64,000 nucleotides of DNA, from positions 124,001-188,000 of the forward strand of contig NZ_SMTL01000002.1 of the NCBI RefSeq assembly GCF_004358025.1, given 5' to 3'. Below the pieces are notes generated by a model. It was not told the DNA's origin and ran no database searches. It was given only the letters and a program-made list of their open reading frames with translations. This document shows, one piece after another, positions 46,564 to 54,165 of this stretch (position 1 is its first letter; each line of letters opens with the position of its first letter). The translations under genes and the position numbers were made by a program. Origin of the DNA: Rhizobium deserti (GTDB lineage: Bacteria; Pseudomonadota; Alphaproteobacteria; Rhizobiales; Rhizobiaceae).

Positions 46564-47502
46564 ATGCCATTGTCAGACAATTCGCGCGGCGCGCTGCTGA
46601 TGTCGCTCGCCATGGCCGCCTTTGCCTGCAATGACGCATTGGTCAAGTCGATCACCACCGAGCTCAGCATTGCCCAGATTATGGCGGTTCGCGGACTGAT
46701 GACCACGGCATTGGTCTTCGGGATAGGCCGCTATCTGGGCGTCGACATGTCCTGGCGGATCATCACCAACCGCTTCGTCATCTTCCGGGTTTGTTGCGAA
46801 CTGGGCGCCACCCTCACCTTCTTCTCCGCCCTCAAACGCATCGAATTTGCAGCGGCATCATCGATCATGCAATCCCTGCCGCTCGCCGTCACGCTGGGCG
46901 CCGCGCTCTTCCTGCGCGAGCCGGTCGGATGGCGGCGCTGGGCGGCGATCGCGGTGGGCTTTCTCGGCGTCCTGCTGATCATCCGGCCGGGCCCGGAGGG
47001 CTTTGCACCCGCCGCCCTGTTTGCCGTCGCAGCCGTCTTCTTCACCGCCAGCCGCGATCTTGCCACCCGCCGCGTCAGCGCCGACATTCCGTCGCTCAGC
47101 ATCACCCTGTTCACGTCCCTCGCCAATGCGCTGCTCGGCGTCATCCTCATCCTGCCCATGGGAGGATGGCAGCCAGTGAGCGGCAGCACGTTCGGCCATC
47201 TGGCGCTGACGTCGCTTCTGGTCTTTGCCGGCTATCAGACGGTGATCATGGCGATGCGCAGCGGGGAAATCTCCTTTGTCGCGCCGTTCCGCTATACCAG
47301 CCTCATCTGGGCTCTGGTGATCGGCGTGCTTGTCTTCAACGAACACCCGAACCTGTCCATGCTTGTCGGCGCAGCCGTCGTCATCGGCTCGGGCCTTTAC
47401 ACCTTCTACCGGGAAAGCAAGCGCCAGCGCGCGCTGGCGGAAACCGCCGGCATGGTGCTCGAAGAAACCAGCGCCGGACACGGCACCGGAAGCAAGCCGT
47501 GA
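46564..47502 (+). CDS. EamA/DMT family transporter
   Basis: A 312-residue membrane protein with ten hydrophobic segments in two EamA repeats (ELGATLTFFSALKRIEFAAASSI is typical of repeat one; TVIMAMRSGEISFVAPFRY of repeat two). The ATG at 46564 follows CTGGAGGAATCACG. Its stop overlaps the GTG of mobA (GTGA), so the transporter is translationally coupled to molybdenum cofactor genes. EamA proteins export or import small metabolites; the substrate is unknown, and a link to molybdopterin or purine metabolism is only inferred from coupling. Confidence 0.88.
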   Translation: MPLSDNSRGALLMSLAMAAFACNDALVKSITTELSIAQIMAVRGLMTTALVFGIGRYLGVDMSWRIITNRFVIFRVCCELGATLTFFSALKRIEFAAASSIMQSLPLAVTLGAALFLREPVGWRRWAAIAVGFLGVLLIIRPGPEGFAPAALFAVAAVFFTASRDLATRRVSADIPSLSITLFTSLANALLGVILILPMGGWQPVSGSTFGHLALTSLLVFAGYQTVIMAMRSGEISFVAPFRYTSLIWALVIGVLVFNEHPNLSMLVGAAVVIGSGLYTFYRESKRQRALAETAGMVLEETSAGHGTGSKP

Positions 47503-48119
47503 TCTCGGCGCTTGCCTTGCCCCCCGGCCTGATCCTCGCCGGCGGCCGCTCGAGCCGGATGGGAACCGAGAAGGCCCTGCTCGATCTCGGCGACCAGCCG
47601 CTGCTGGCCCATGTGGCGCGCCGGCTGGCACCGCAGGTCTCTGTCGTCAAGCTCAATGCGCCGCCCGGCTTTCCTGCCCCGCTCGCGCTGCCGCTTCTGC
47701 CCGACACCTTGGCCGGACAGCTCGGCCCTCTGGCGGGCGTGCTTGCCGGTCTCGGCCACCTTCAGCCAGGCGAAACCCATCTCCTGACGGTCCCTTGCGA
47801 CAGCCCATTTTTTCCGCTCGACCTTGCCGCCCGGCTGCGGGCTCAGGCCGATGATGAGAACAGCATCGTCGTCGCAGCGTCCGACGGCCGGCTGCATCCG
47901 GTCTTCTGTTTATGGCCGAGGGCGATTGCGGAAGATCTGCAGGACTGGCTTGCGGATCCGGACAATCGCCGCATCCAGGCTTTCCTCCGCCGTCACCGCA
48001 TGGTGACGGTCGATTTCTCCCTGATCGACACGCCGGAAGGGACGATCGACCCGTTTCTCAACATCAATACGCCCGAAGATCTGGAAACGGCGCGGCGCTT
48101 TGCGGGGCTGCTGGCATGA
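47499..48119 (+). CDS. mobA: molybdenum cofactor guanylyltransferase
   Basis: A 206-residue nucleotidyltransferase that links GMP to Mo-molybdopterin. Signature ILAGGRSSRMGTEKALL near 12-28 (nucleotide binding), Asp in VPCDSPFFP near 98-106 (metal ligand), and the C-terminal INTPEDLETA. The start is a GTG overlapping the TGA of the transporter gene (GTGA), and the stop overlaps the mobB start (ATGA). Products such as formate or nitrate reductases that need the bis-MGD cofactor must be encoded elsewhere. Confidence 0.92.
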   Translation: MISALALPPGLILAGGRSSRMGTEKALLDLGDQPLLAHVARRLAPQVSVVKLNAPPGFPAPLALPLLPDTLAGQLGPLAGVLAGLGHLQPGETHLLTVPCDSPFFPLDLAARLRAQADDENSIVVAASDGRLHPVFCLWPRAIAEDLQDWLADPDNRRIQAFLRRHRMVTVDFSLIDTPEGTIDPFLNINTPEDLETARRFAGLLA

Positions 48120-48631
48120 CCGCGCCGCGCGTCTTCGGCATAGCCGGATGGAAGAATTCCGGCAAAACCGGACTGGCCGTACGGCTGGTTACCGAATTCA
48201 CCCGGCGCGGCTACCGCATCTCCACCATCAAGCATGCGCATCATGATTTCGACATCGACAAGGTCGGCGCCGATTCCTTTCGCCATCGGGAAGCCGGCGC
48301 CCATGAAGTCACCATTGTCTCGGGCACGCGCTTTGCCATCATGCATGAATTGCGCGGCGGCCCAGAACCCGGCCTCCAGGAGATCCTGTCACGACTGGCC
48401 CCATGCGACCTGGTGCTGATCGAAGGCTACAAGCGCGAGCCGGTGCCGAAGATCGAGGCGCGGCGGCTGGAAGCAAAAAACCGCGAGCCGCTGGCGCCGA
48501 GCGATCCCTTTATTGTCGCGATCGCTGCCGACCACCCCGTCACCGACAACGTTTTGCCGGTTTTCGATCTCGACGATACGGTCGCGGTTGCCGATTTCAT
48601 TGGGCAAGTCACAGGCCTGCCTGCAAAATAA
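48116..48631 (+). CDS. mobB: molybdopterin-guanine dinucleotide biosynthesis adapter protein
   Basis: A 171-residue P-loop GTPase-like partner of MobA. The Walker A region is GIAGWKNSGKTGLAVRLV near 8-25; the HHDFDIDKVGADSFRHREAGA segment (split at about 41-61), LVLIEGYKREPVPKIE and the C-terminal FDLDDTVAVADFI are typical. It follows mobA with an ATGA overlap. It may bind and hand over guanine nucleotide and is not essential in E. coli. It is the last gene of the EamA-mobA-mobB unit. Confidence 0.92.
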   Translation: MTAPRVFGIAGWKNSGKTGLAVRLVTEFTRRGYRISTIKHAHHDFDIDKVGADSFRHREAGAHEVTIVSGTRFAIMHELRGGPEPGLQEILSRLAPCDLVLIEGYKREPVPKIEARRLEAKNREPLAPSDPFIVAIAADHPVTDNVLPVFDLDDTVAVADFIGQVTGLPAK

Positions 48632-48657
48632 AAAAGCCGCCGGATTGCTCCGGCGGC
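48626..48657 (-). terminator. Rho-independent terminator of the OmpA-family gene
   Basis: On the minus strand GCCGCCGGA (48657-48649) pairs with TCCGGCGGC (48644-48636) around GCAA, followed by TTTTTTATTTT. On the plus strand it has no T tract, so it serves the minus-strand gene that ends at 48679. Confidence 0.88.
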
Positions 48658-48678
48658 TCTGTAGTTCATGCGGGCCGG

Positions 48679-50874
48679 TTACTGGTTGGAAGCGACCGGC
48701 TTCACCAGTGGCGTGATGCGCCGGATGGTGACGCGGCGGTTCTCCTGGTTCGGCGCTTCGGTCTTCACTTTCAGATACTGCTCGCCATAGCCCTGGGTCG
48801 TCAGGTTTTCGGGCGGAATCGCGAAGGCGTCGCTGAGGACCCGGGCAACCGACTCGGCCCGCTCGTCCGAGAGGACGAGATTGTCCTGGTCGGCTCCCAC
48901 AGCATCCGTATGCCCTTCAATCAGGAAGGTTTCCGACGGATCCCGTTCGAGAACCTTGTTGATCGCATCGGCAACCTTGCGCAGCGAGCTCGCCTGGTTC
49001 ATCGGAATTTCGGCACTGCCCGTTGCAAAGGTAATGGTGTCGAGATCGATACGCGGAACTTTGTCGCGGATACGGGCGGAATAGCGCACCTCATCCAGCG
49101 AATAGACCCGTTCGACCTGCTCGACCGGCGGCTGTTCCAGGAACTCGTAATAATCCCGGTCCGGCTCTGAAGACGTATCGATGATATAGTTCTCGACCGG
49201 AACGCTGAGCCGCATCGGCGGCAGATCGGCTCCCGGATCGCGCCATGTATAATCGCGGCCGCGATCCTCGCTCAACAGGTCCGGCGCGGAATAAAGGACA
49301 TATTCCTCGCCGCCGCGAACCACACGCGACCGCTGGACGATCTCGCCATAGCGATTGCGCACGGTGACGATCCGCGTGCCGTCGTCGCGAATAATGACTT
49401 CGCGGACGCGGTCGCCACCCAGCCGCTCATATTCAGGACGGCGTCCGCCCTCGTCATAGAAGCGGCGGCTGTCGTCGTGCCGAACCACGGGCTGGTTGTC
49501 GATCGAGATGATCACCCGGCCGCCGTCGCGGTCACGGTTGCGGTTGCCGCTGGCCTGGCCGCCGAAATCCCAGCCACGCGGACGTTCGAATTCCGGACGT
49601 GCGTCAAGCCGCTGTCCGCGCTCTTCCGAAAGCTGGCGGAATTCCTGCTGCTGCTCGCGGGTTGCCCGCGTGCCGCGCTGGGCCTCCGCGTCGGATTTCG
49701 GCGGTGCAAGCTGCTGCTGGTCGGCCTGCTGTACCTGCTGGCGGCGCTGTCCGGCTTCCGGAGCGGCACCGGGCGCCTGCTTGGCGCTGTCGAACACCGG
49801 CGCACCATTTTCGCCGGGCTGAACGGGCTGCTCGGCACTTCCGGCGGCAGCGGGACTGCCGGCGGCTGGCTGCTGTGTGCCTGCGGCTGGCTGCTGCGTA
49901 CCTGTCGGGGCGACTGGTTGCGCCTGCTGCCGGCTTGGCTGCTGGGTGGCCGGAGCCTCGCCTGCGGGCTGCTGGCCCGTCGTTGCGGGGCTGGTTGTCG
50001 TGGCATTGCCAGGCGCAGAGGTCCCTGATCCAGGCGTTGCCGTTGCCGGAGCACCGGTTGCGGTATTTCCGGTTCCCAGAGTGCGTGCAGCCGGAGCGCC
50101 GGTTGCCGGGGTTCCGGTGGCGTCGCTGCCTGTCGTACGGCTGCCCTGCGCCGTGCCATCGGTCGGCGTAGTGCTTTGGGTCTCGGTGTTGCGGCGGGCC
50201 GGACGCTCCGGCGTCGCATCGGAAGCTGCCGGGCGCTCACCGGCACGAGGACGCGTGGCCGGAGTTTCGGCCTGGCTTGCGCTCGGATCCGTTGTGCCGC
50301 TTTCGGTAGCCCGGCGCTGCTGGCTGTTGGTCCCGCCCGGTGTCCGCTGGGTGTCGGTCGCCGCCGGCGCCTCGGAGTCGGAACCGGCCTGCTGGCGCTG
50401 ACGGTCGCGGCGTGGCTGCTGCGTTTCACCCTGGCTGTCTTCGGCCTGCTGCTGGCGGCGTGGACGCTGCGCCGGCGCATCTGCCGCAGGCTGCTCGGCC
50501 TGAGGTGCCTGCCGGGTCGTTGCATCCGGCTCGGCCTGTTGCTGGCGACGCGGCCGCTGGGTCGGCTGTTCTGTTTCGGAAGACTGTGCGCCGCGCGGGG
50601 CGCTCTGCTGCCCGGCATCGCCCTGGCTCTGCTGGCGGCGCGGGCGCTGTTGTCCTTCGCCCTGGCTCTGGCCGTCCGCCTGGCCCGATGTCTGGCCGCC
50701 GCTTTCGGCGCCGGGAACGACGATCTGCTGCTGGACACGGATCAGGCCCGGCATCTCGGTCGGGGCCATTTCGGGCTTGAGGGGCGTTGCACCGGCGGTT
50801 TGCATCATCAGCGGCAAGGCAACCAATGGCGTTGCTACACTGGCAAACAGTCTGAACTTCTTCGACATAGACAA
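48679..50874 (-). CDS. OmpA-family outer membrane protein with long low-complexity region
   Basis: A 731-residue exported protein. The signal peptide is KKFRLFASVATPLVALPLMM, with cleavage near AGA (residue 29). Residues 45 to about 430 are low-complexity, rich in Gln, Ala, Pro, Thr and Arg (repeated QRPRRQQ and TQQPAAG units). A middle region with several DDSRRFYDEGGRRPEYERLGG-type charged segments precedes the C-terminal OmpA domain at about 605-725, with FLIEGHTDAVGADQDNLVLS and ENRRVTIRR (peptidoglycan binding, Asp and Arg). It probably anchors the outer membrane to the wall. The start has CTTTCTCG-type weak sequence; the gene is divergent from the ABC binding protein gene. Confidence 0.85.
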   Translation of the reverse strand: MSMSKKFRLFASVATPLVALPLMMQTAGATPLKPEMAPTEMPGLIRVQQQIVVPGAESGGQTSGQADGQSQGEGQQRPRRQQSQGDAGQQSAPRGAQSSETEQPTQRPRRQQQAEPDATTRQAPQAEQPAADAPAQRPRRQQQAEDSQGETQQPRRDRQRQQAGSDSEAPAATDTQRTPGGTNSQQRRATESGTTDPSASQAETPATRPRAGERPAASDATPERPARRNTETQSTTPTDGTAQGSRTTGSDATGTPATGAPAARTLGTGNTATGAPATATPGSGTSAPGNATTTSPATTGQQPAGEAPATQQPSRQQAQPVAPTGTQQPAAGTQQPAAGSPAAAGSAEQPVQPGENGAPVFDSAKQAPGAAPEAGQRRQQVQQADQQQLAPPKSDAEAQRGTRATREQQQEFRQLSEERGQRLDARPEFERPRGWDFGGQASGNRNRDRDGGRVIISIDNQPVVRHDDSRRFYDEGGRRPEYERLGGDRVREVIIRDDGTRIVTVRNRYGEIVQRSRVVRGGEEYVLYSAPDLLSEDRGRDYTWRDPGADLPPMRLSVPVENYIIDTSSEPDRDYYEFLEQPPVEQVERVYSLDEVRYSARIRDKVPRIDLDTITFATGSAEIPMNQASSLRKVADAINKVLERDPSETFLIEGHTDAVGADQDNLVLSDERAESVARVLSDAFAIPPENLTTQGYGEQYLKVKTEAPNQENRRVTIRRITPLVKPVASNQ

Positions 50875-51059
50875 ATATCCTTTCTCGGGTGGTGTCCCTC
50901 AAGCGCGTCCGTTTTTGGTACTTCAAGAGCCGGACTTGCGCGGCGGCTGAATGCAGTTCGACCGCTATTTGTTCCCTTCAAGGCTGAGCCTCTTGGGCTG
51001 AACCGCACGTGAATGTAGCGTTCATGTCTCAGGCGTGCATGATTGGCCGCGATAGGCCG

Positions 51060-51088
51060 TTGCATTCTAACCGGCCGGGTATCTATAA
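51060..51088 (+). promoter_or_regulatory. candidate sigma-70 promoter of the amino acid ABC importer
   Basis: TTGCAT (51060-51065) and CTATAA (51083-51088) with a 17-base spacer closely match the rhizobial CTTGAC-N17-CTATAT form, about 90 bases before the binding protein start. Confidence 0.6.
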
Positions 51089-51097
51089 GTTCAATCA

Positions 51098-51120
51098 AGG
51101 GCGCGATTAATCGGCGCCCT
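51098..51120. repeat. perfect inverted repeat just downstream of the candidate promoter
   Basis: AGGGCGC (51098-51104) and GCGCCCT (51114-51120) are exact inverted copies around a 9-base centre GATTAATCG. It sits about 10 bases after the -10 element, so it could be an operator or an mRNA 5' hairpin. Confidence 0.7.
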
Positions 51121-51176
51121 GCATCTGCGGCGACAACAATCAGGGCGCTGCAGGTCGGCCAACAGAGAGGATCATC

Positions 51177-51959
51177 ATGAACATCTCCACCCGTTTCTTT
51201 GCCGCTGCCTCGATTGCGGCGCTGTCGCTGTTTGCCGGTTCGGCCATGGCGCAGGAAAAGCTGGTCATCGGCACCGAGGGCGCCTATCCCCCGTTCAACA
51301 CTCTCGAAGCCAACGGCAATCTCACCGGCTTCGACGTCGATATCGCCAAGGCGCTCTGCGAAGAGATGAAGGTCACCTGCACCTTCGTCACCAATGATTG
51401 GGACGGCATCATTCCGGCGCTTCAGTCGAAGAAGTTCGATGCCATCATCGCTTCCATGTCGATCACGCCTGAGCGCAAGGAACAGGTGACCTTCTCGAAG
51501 AAGTATTACAACACGCCGCCGGCCATTGCCGTGCCGAAGGATTCGCCTCTCAAGGATGCAAGCCCCGCCTCCCTGAAGGGCAAGACGCTCGGTGCCCAGG
51601 GCTCGACCAGCCATTCCAACTATGTCGAGAAGCACTTCGCCGATGCGGAGGCCAAGCTTTACCCGACAGCGGACGAATACAAGCTCGACATCGCCAACGG
51701 CCGCATCGACGGCGTGGTCGACGACATCGTCGTCCTGACTGAGTGGGTGAAGTCGGATGCCGGCAAGTGCTGCAAGATCCTCAGCCCGCTGCCGATCGAT
51801 CCCGAGATCAACGGCGAAGGCGCAGGCGTTGCGGTGCGCAAGGGCGAGACGGCGCTGGCAGACAAGTTCACCGCCGCGATCGCCGCCATCCGCACCAACG
51901 GAAAATACAAGCAGATTCAGGACAAGTATTTCGACTTCGACGTCTACGGCGACAAGTGA
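51177..51959 (+). CDS. basic amino acid ABC transporter, substrate-binding protein
   Basis: A 260-residue periplasmic protein of the lysine/arginine/ornithine (HisJ/ArgT/OccT) type. Signal peptide cleaves near AMA-QEK (residue 24). Signature GFDVDIAKALCEEMKVTC (near 52-69) is the solute-binding family 3 motif, and DWDGIIPALQSKKFDAIIASMSIT (split near 76-99) and SKKYYNTPPAIAVP follow. The Asp/Arg binding residues fit a cationic amino acid. It is the first gene of a three-gene unit and is separated from the permeases by a terminator, so binding protein may be made in excess. Confidence 0.92.
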   Translation: MNISTRFFAAASIAALSLFAGSAMAQEKLVIGTEGAYPPFNTLEANGNLTGFDVDIAKALCEEMKVTCTFVTNDWDGIIPALQSKKFDAIIASMSITPERKEQVTFSKKYYNTPPAIAVPKDSPLKDASPASLKGKTLGAQGSTSHSNYVEKHFADAEAKLYPTADEYKLDIANGRIDGVVDDIVVLTEWVKSDAGKCCKILSPLPIDPEINGEGAGVAVRKGETALADKFTAAIAAIRTNGKYKQIQDKYFDFDVYGDK

Positions 51960-51982
51960 AGGCTTGATCCACTAAGACAATG

Positions 51983-52018
51983 CGGCGGAAGGCTTGCCCT
52001 TCCGCCGTTTTTCTTTTT
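51983..52018 (+). terminator. Rho-independent terminator between binding protein and permease genes
   Basis: CGGCGGAAGG (51983-51992) pairs with CCTTCCGCCG (51998-52007), a 10-bp stem with loop CTTGC, followed by TTTTTCTTTTT. It ends within the operon, so it probably reduces expression of the two permease genes relative to the binding protein. Confidence 0.88.
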
Positions 52019-52069
52019 AATGACAAGAACACAAAGCGGCGCGACAGAAGCCGCAGGGGATAAAATTTT

Positions 52070-52852
52070 ATGAGCGGATTTCTTGCCGCCCTGTTCAGCG
52101 CGCTTGATCCGTTTTGCGGCCCAGTTGGGCTCTTCTCGCTTTTCGATGGAGATACACTCCTGGCCTGCGGCGCTGCCGGCTGGGGCGACGAGATCGCATT
52201 CGGCGTCAAGGTCACCATCTCGCTGGCCCTCGCGACACTTCCGGTGGGTCTCGCCATCGGATTTTTGATTGCGCTGGCAGCCCAGTCGCAGGACAAGCTG
52301 CTGCGGCTCGCCGCCGGCATATACACGACCATCTTCCGCGGACTGCCCGAGCTCCTGACCCTGTTCATTGTTTATTACGGTGTGCAGATCCTCATCCAGT
52401 CGGTGCTCGCCACATTCGGTGTCGAGGAGCGGGTCGAGATCAATGCCTTCTTTGCCGGCATGGTGGCGCTTGCCGTGGTTTTCTCTTCTTATTCCTCCGA
52501 AGTCTTGCTGTCGGCCTTTCGCGCCATTCCGCGCGGTCAATATGAGGCGGGCGACGCGCTCGGGCTTCGCCGCGGCCACACCATGCGGCTGGTCGTCGTG
52601 CCGCAGCTGATCCGCATCGCCCTGCCTGGCCTCACCAATCTCTGGCTGATCCTGCTCAAGGACACGTCCTACGTTTCCGTCATCGGCCTTGCCGATATCG
52701 TCCGCCAGACGGGGATCGCGGCGCGCGTCAGCAAGGAAGCCTTCTTCTTTTATTTCGTCGCCTGCCTGCTTTATCTGGTGCTGGCCATGCTTTCCTCATT
52801 TGGCCTCGGCTTCGTCGAGCGCTGGGCCAAACGCTCGGAGGCGCGCCGATGA
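52070..52852 (+). CDS. ABC transporter permease, basic amino acid type (HisQ/OccQ-like)
   Basis: A 260-residue permease of the polar amino acid family. It has about five membrane segments; the first 55 residues are unusual in length and rich in Phe/Leu. The ABC-interaction loop is FRAIPRGQYEAGDALGLRRGHTMRLVVVPQ (near 153-182, EAA loop with G-D-A-L-G). It overlaps the second permease start by 4 bases (ATGA). Together they form the transmembrane heterodimer of an importer with the binding protein upstream. Confidence 0.9.
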   Translation: MSGFLAALFSALDPFCGPVGLFSLFDGDTLLACGAAGWGDEIAFGVKVTISLALATLPVGLAIGFLIALAAQSQDKLLRLAAGIYTTIFRGLPELLTLFIVYYGVQILIQSVLATFGVEERVEINAFFAGMVALAVVFSSYSSEVLLSAFRAIPRGQYEAGDALGLRRGHTMRLVVVPQLIRIALPGLTNLWLILLKDTSYVSVIGLADIVRQTGIAARVSKEAFFFYFVACLLYLVLAMLSSFGLGFVERWAKRSEARR

Positions 52853-53679
52853 GCGTGATCAGCGAACTCATTCCGCCGCAGCCCGCGCCGCCGGAACTCA
52901 AGCGCCGGATTACCCCTGCCCGCGTAGCCGCCATAGGTGTCCTCGCGCTTTGGGCCTTTCTGGCCGTCCTGCTCCTTCTCACCGTCGTCAACGGCTGGGA
53001 CCAGGCGAAATTCCTGCGCTACGGACCGCGCTATCTCAACGGGCTTGGCGTGACGCTGTCGCTGGTCGGCCTTTCCATCGTGCTCGGAGCAATCCTGTCG
53101 CTGCCGATCGCCTTTGCCCGCATGGCGCAGAACAGGCTCTTGAACGCGCTTGCCTACGGCTATGTCTACGTTTTCCGCTCGACGCCCCTGCTGGCCCAGC
53201 TTTTTCTCATTTATTACGGGCTCGGCAGCTTCAAGCCGCAGTTGGAAACCGTCGGCCTCTGGTGGTTCTTCCGGGAAGCCTGGTATTGCGGGCTCTTGTC
53301 CTTTGTCCTCAACACCGCCGCTTATCAGGCGGAAATCCTACGCGGCGCCATAGAGAGCGTGTCGCGGGGCCAGCACGAAGGCGCCGCGGCGCTCGGCCTG
53401 TCCAAGCGCGTCGCCTTCCGCAAGATCATCCTGCCGCAGGCCCTCATCGTTGCATTGCGGCCCTATGGCAACGAGATCGTGCTGATGATCAAGGGCTCTG
53501 CTGTCGTCGCCATCGTTACCGTTTACGACCTCATGGGCGAAACGCGCTATGCCTTTTCGCGCACCTTCGACTACCAGACCTATCTTTGGGCCGCCGTCTT
53601 CTACCTCGCCATGGTCGAGGCGCTGCGGCATATCTGGGCCTGGATCGAAAGGCGCCTGACCCGTCACCTGAAGCGCTAG
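52849..53679 (+). CDS. ABC transporter permease, basic amino acid type (HisM/OccM-like)
   Basis: A 276-residue permease, second of a heterodimer. Membrane segments start at about 25-45; the EAA loop is SVSRGQHEGAAALGLSKRVAFRKIILPQA near 172-200. It overlaps the previous permease by ATGA. No ATP-binding subunit follows; the next gene is usg after 140 bases. In other operons of this type a HisP/OccP-like ATPase is adjacent, so here one must be encoded elsewhere or shared. Confidence 0.9.
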   Translation: MSVISELIPPQPAPPELKRRITPARVAAIGVLALWAFLAVLLLLTVVNGWDQAKFLRYGPRYLNGLGVTLSLVGLSIVLGAILSLPIAFARMAQNRLLNALAYGYVYVFRSTPLLAQLFLIYYGLGSFKPQLETVGLWWFFREAWYCGLLSFVLNTAAYQAEILRGAIESVSRGQHEGAAALGLSKRVAFRKIILPQALIVALRPYGNEIVLMIKGSAVVAIVTVYDLMGETRYAFSRTFDYQTYLWAAVFYLAMVEALRHIWAWIERRLTRHLKR

Positions 53680-53680
53680 C

Positions 53681-53716
53681 AGCAGCCTCCCCTTGAGGCT
53701 GCTAACACCCTGTTTT
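53681..53716 (+). terminator. hairpin after the permease genes, weak terminator candidate
   Basis: AGCAGCCTC (53681-53689) pairs with GAGGCTGCT (53695-53703). The T run (TGTTTTT) lies 8-9 bases further on, so termination would be inefficient. Confidence 0.45.
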
Positions 53717-53745
53717 TCAACATATTTCCTGCTAAACAGGAATTG

Positions 53746-53760
53746 TTAAATCGCCATTAA
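53746..53760. promoter_or_regulatory. perfect CtrA-type site TTAA-N7-TTAA upstream of usg
   Basis: TTAA (53746-53749) and TTAA (53757-53760) with a 7-base spacer, followed by G, exactly the alphaproteobacterial CtrA full-site consensus. It lies 63 bases before the usg start codon. With an assumed 20 percent frequency for each of A and T, I expect roughly 0.2 such exact sites per 64 kb by chance, so this is suggestive rather than proof. Confidence 0.45.
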
Positions 53761-53822
53761 GCATGGCATGTTCCCCTAAGGACGGCGCAAACGCCGTTCT
53801 ACAAAAACAATGGGAACTGCTG

Positions 53823-54086
53823 ATGTCTGAAATGGAAAAAATGCTGAAAGGCTACGGCCTGACCACTGCCCAGATCTTGTACCGCCTCCCTGACCATCGG
53901 TCCCTGCTGCAAACGTATCTTTGGCAGGATTACGACCTGGCGCCGGATTTCCCGGAAATGAAGGGCTTCCTGAAATTTTGGCAGGAAAAGCTCGAAGGTC
54001 CGCTGCATTCGGTCCGCTACGTGCATCGCAAGCTGATCAGCGCCGGCGAATGGCGTGCGGTCAACGGCGAGTTCATCCTCCACTGA
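53823..54086 (+). CDS. usg: Usg family protein
   Basis: An 87-residue small protein of the Usg family (named for its position in some tryptophan operons). The segment YGLTTAQILYRLPDHRSLLQTYLWQDYDLAPDFPE (split at about 10-44) is characteristic, as is the downstream FLKFWQEKLEGPLHSVRY. The ATG at 53823 follows TGGGAA. Function unknown. It is followed by a methyltransferase gene after 79 bases. Confidence 0.9.
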   Translation: MSEMEKMLKGYGLTTAQILYRLPDHRSLLQTYLWQDYDLAPDFPEMKGFLKFWQEKLEGPLHSVRYVHRKLISAGEWRAVNGEFILH

Positions 54087-54165
54087 ACGAAGCTGTGACA
54101 GCGTCGGCCTGCCCGATGGACAAAGGTCCGCCGTCAGCTTAAATCCTCGCGAAACGAGGACTGGC

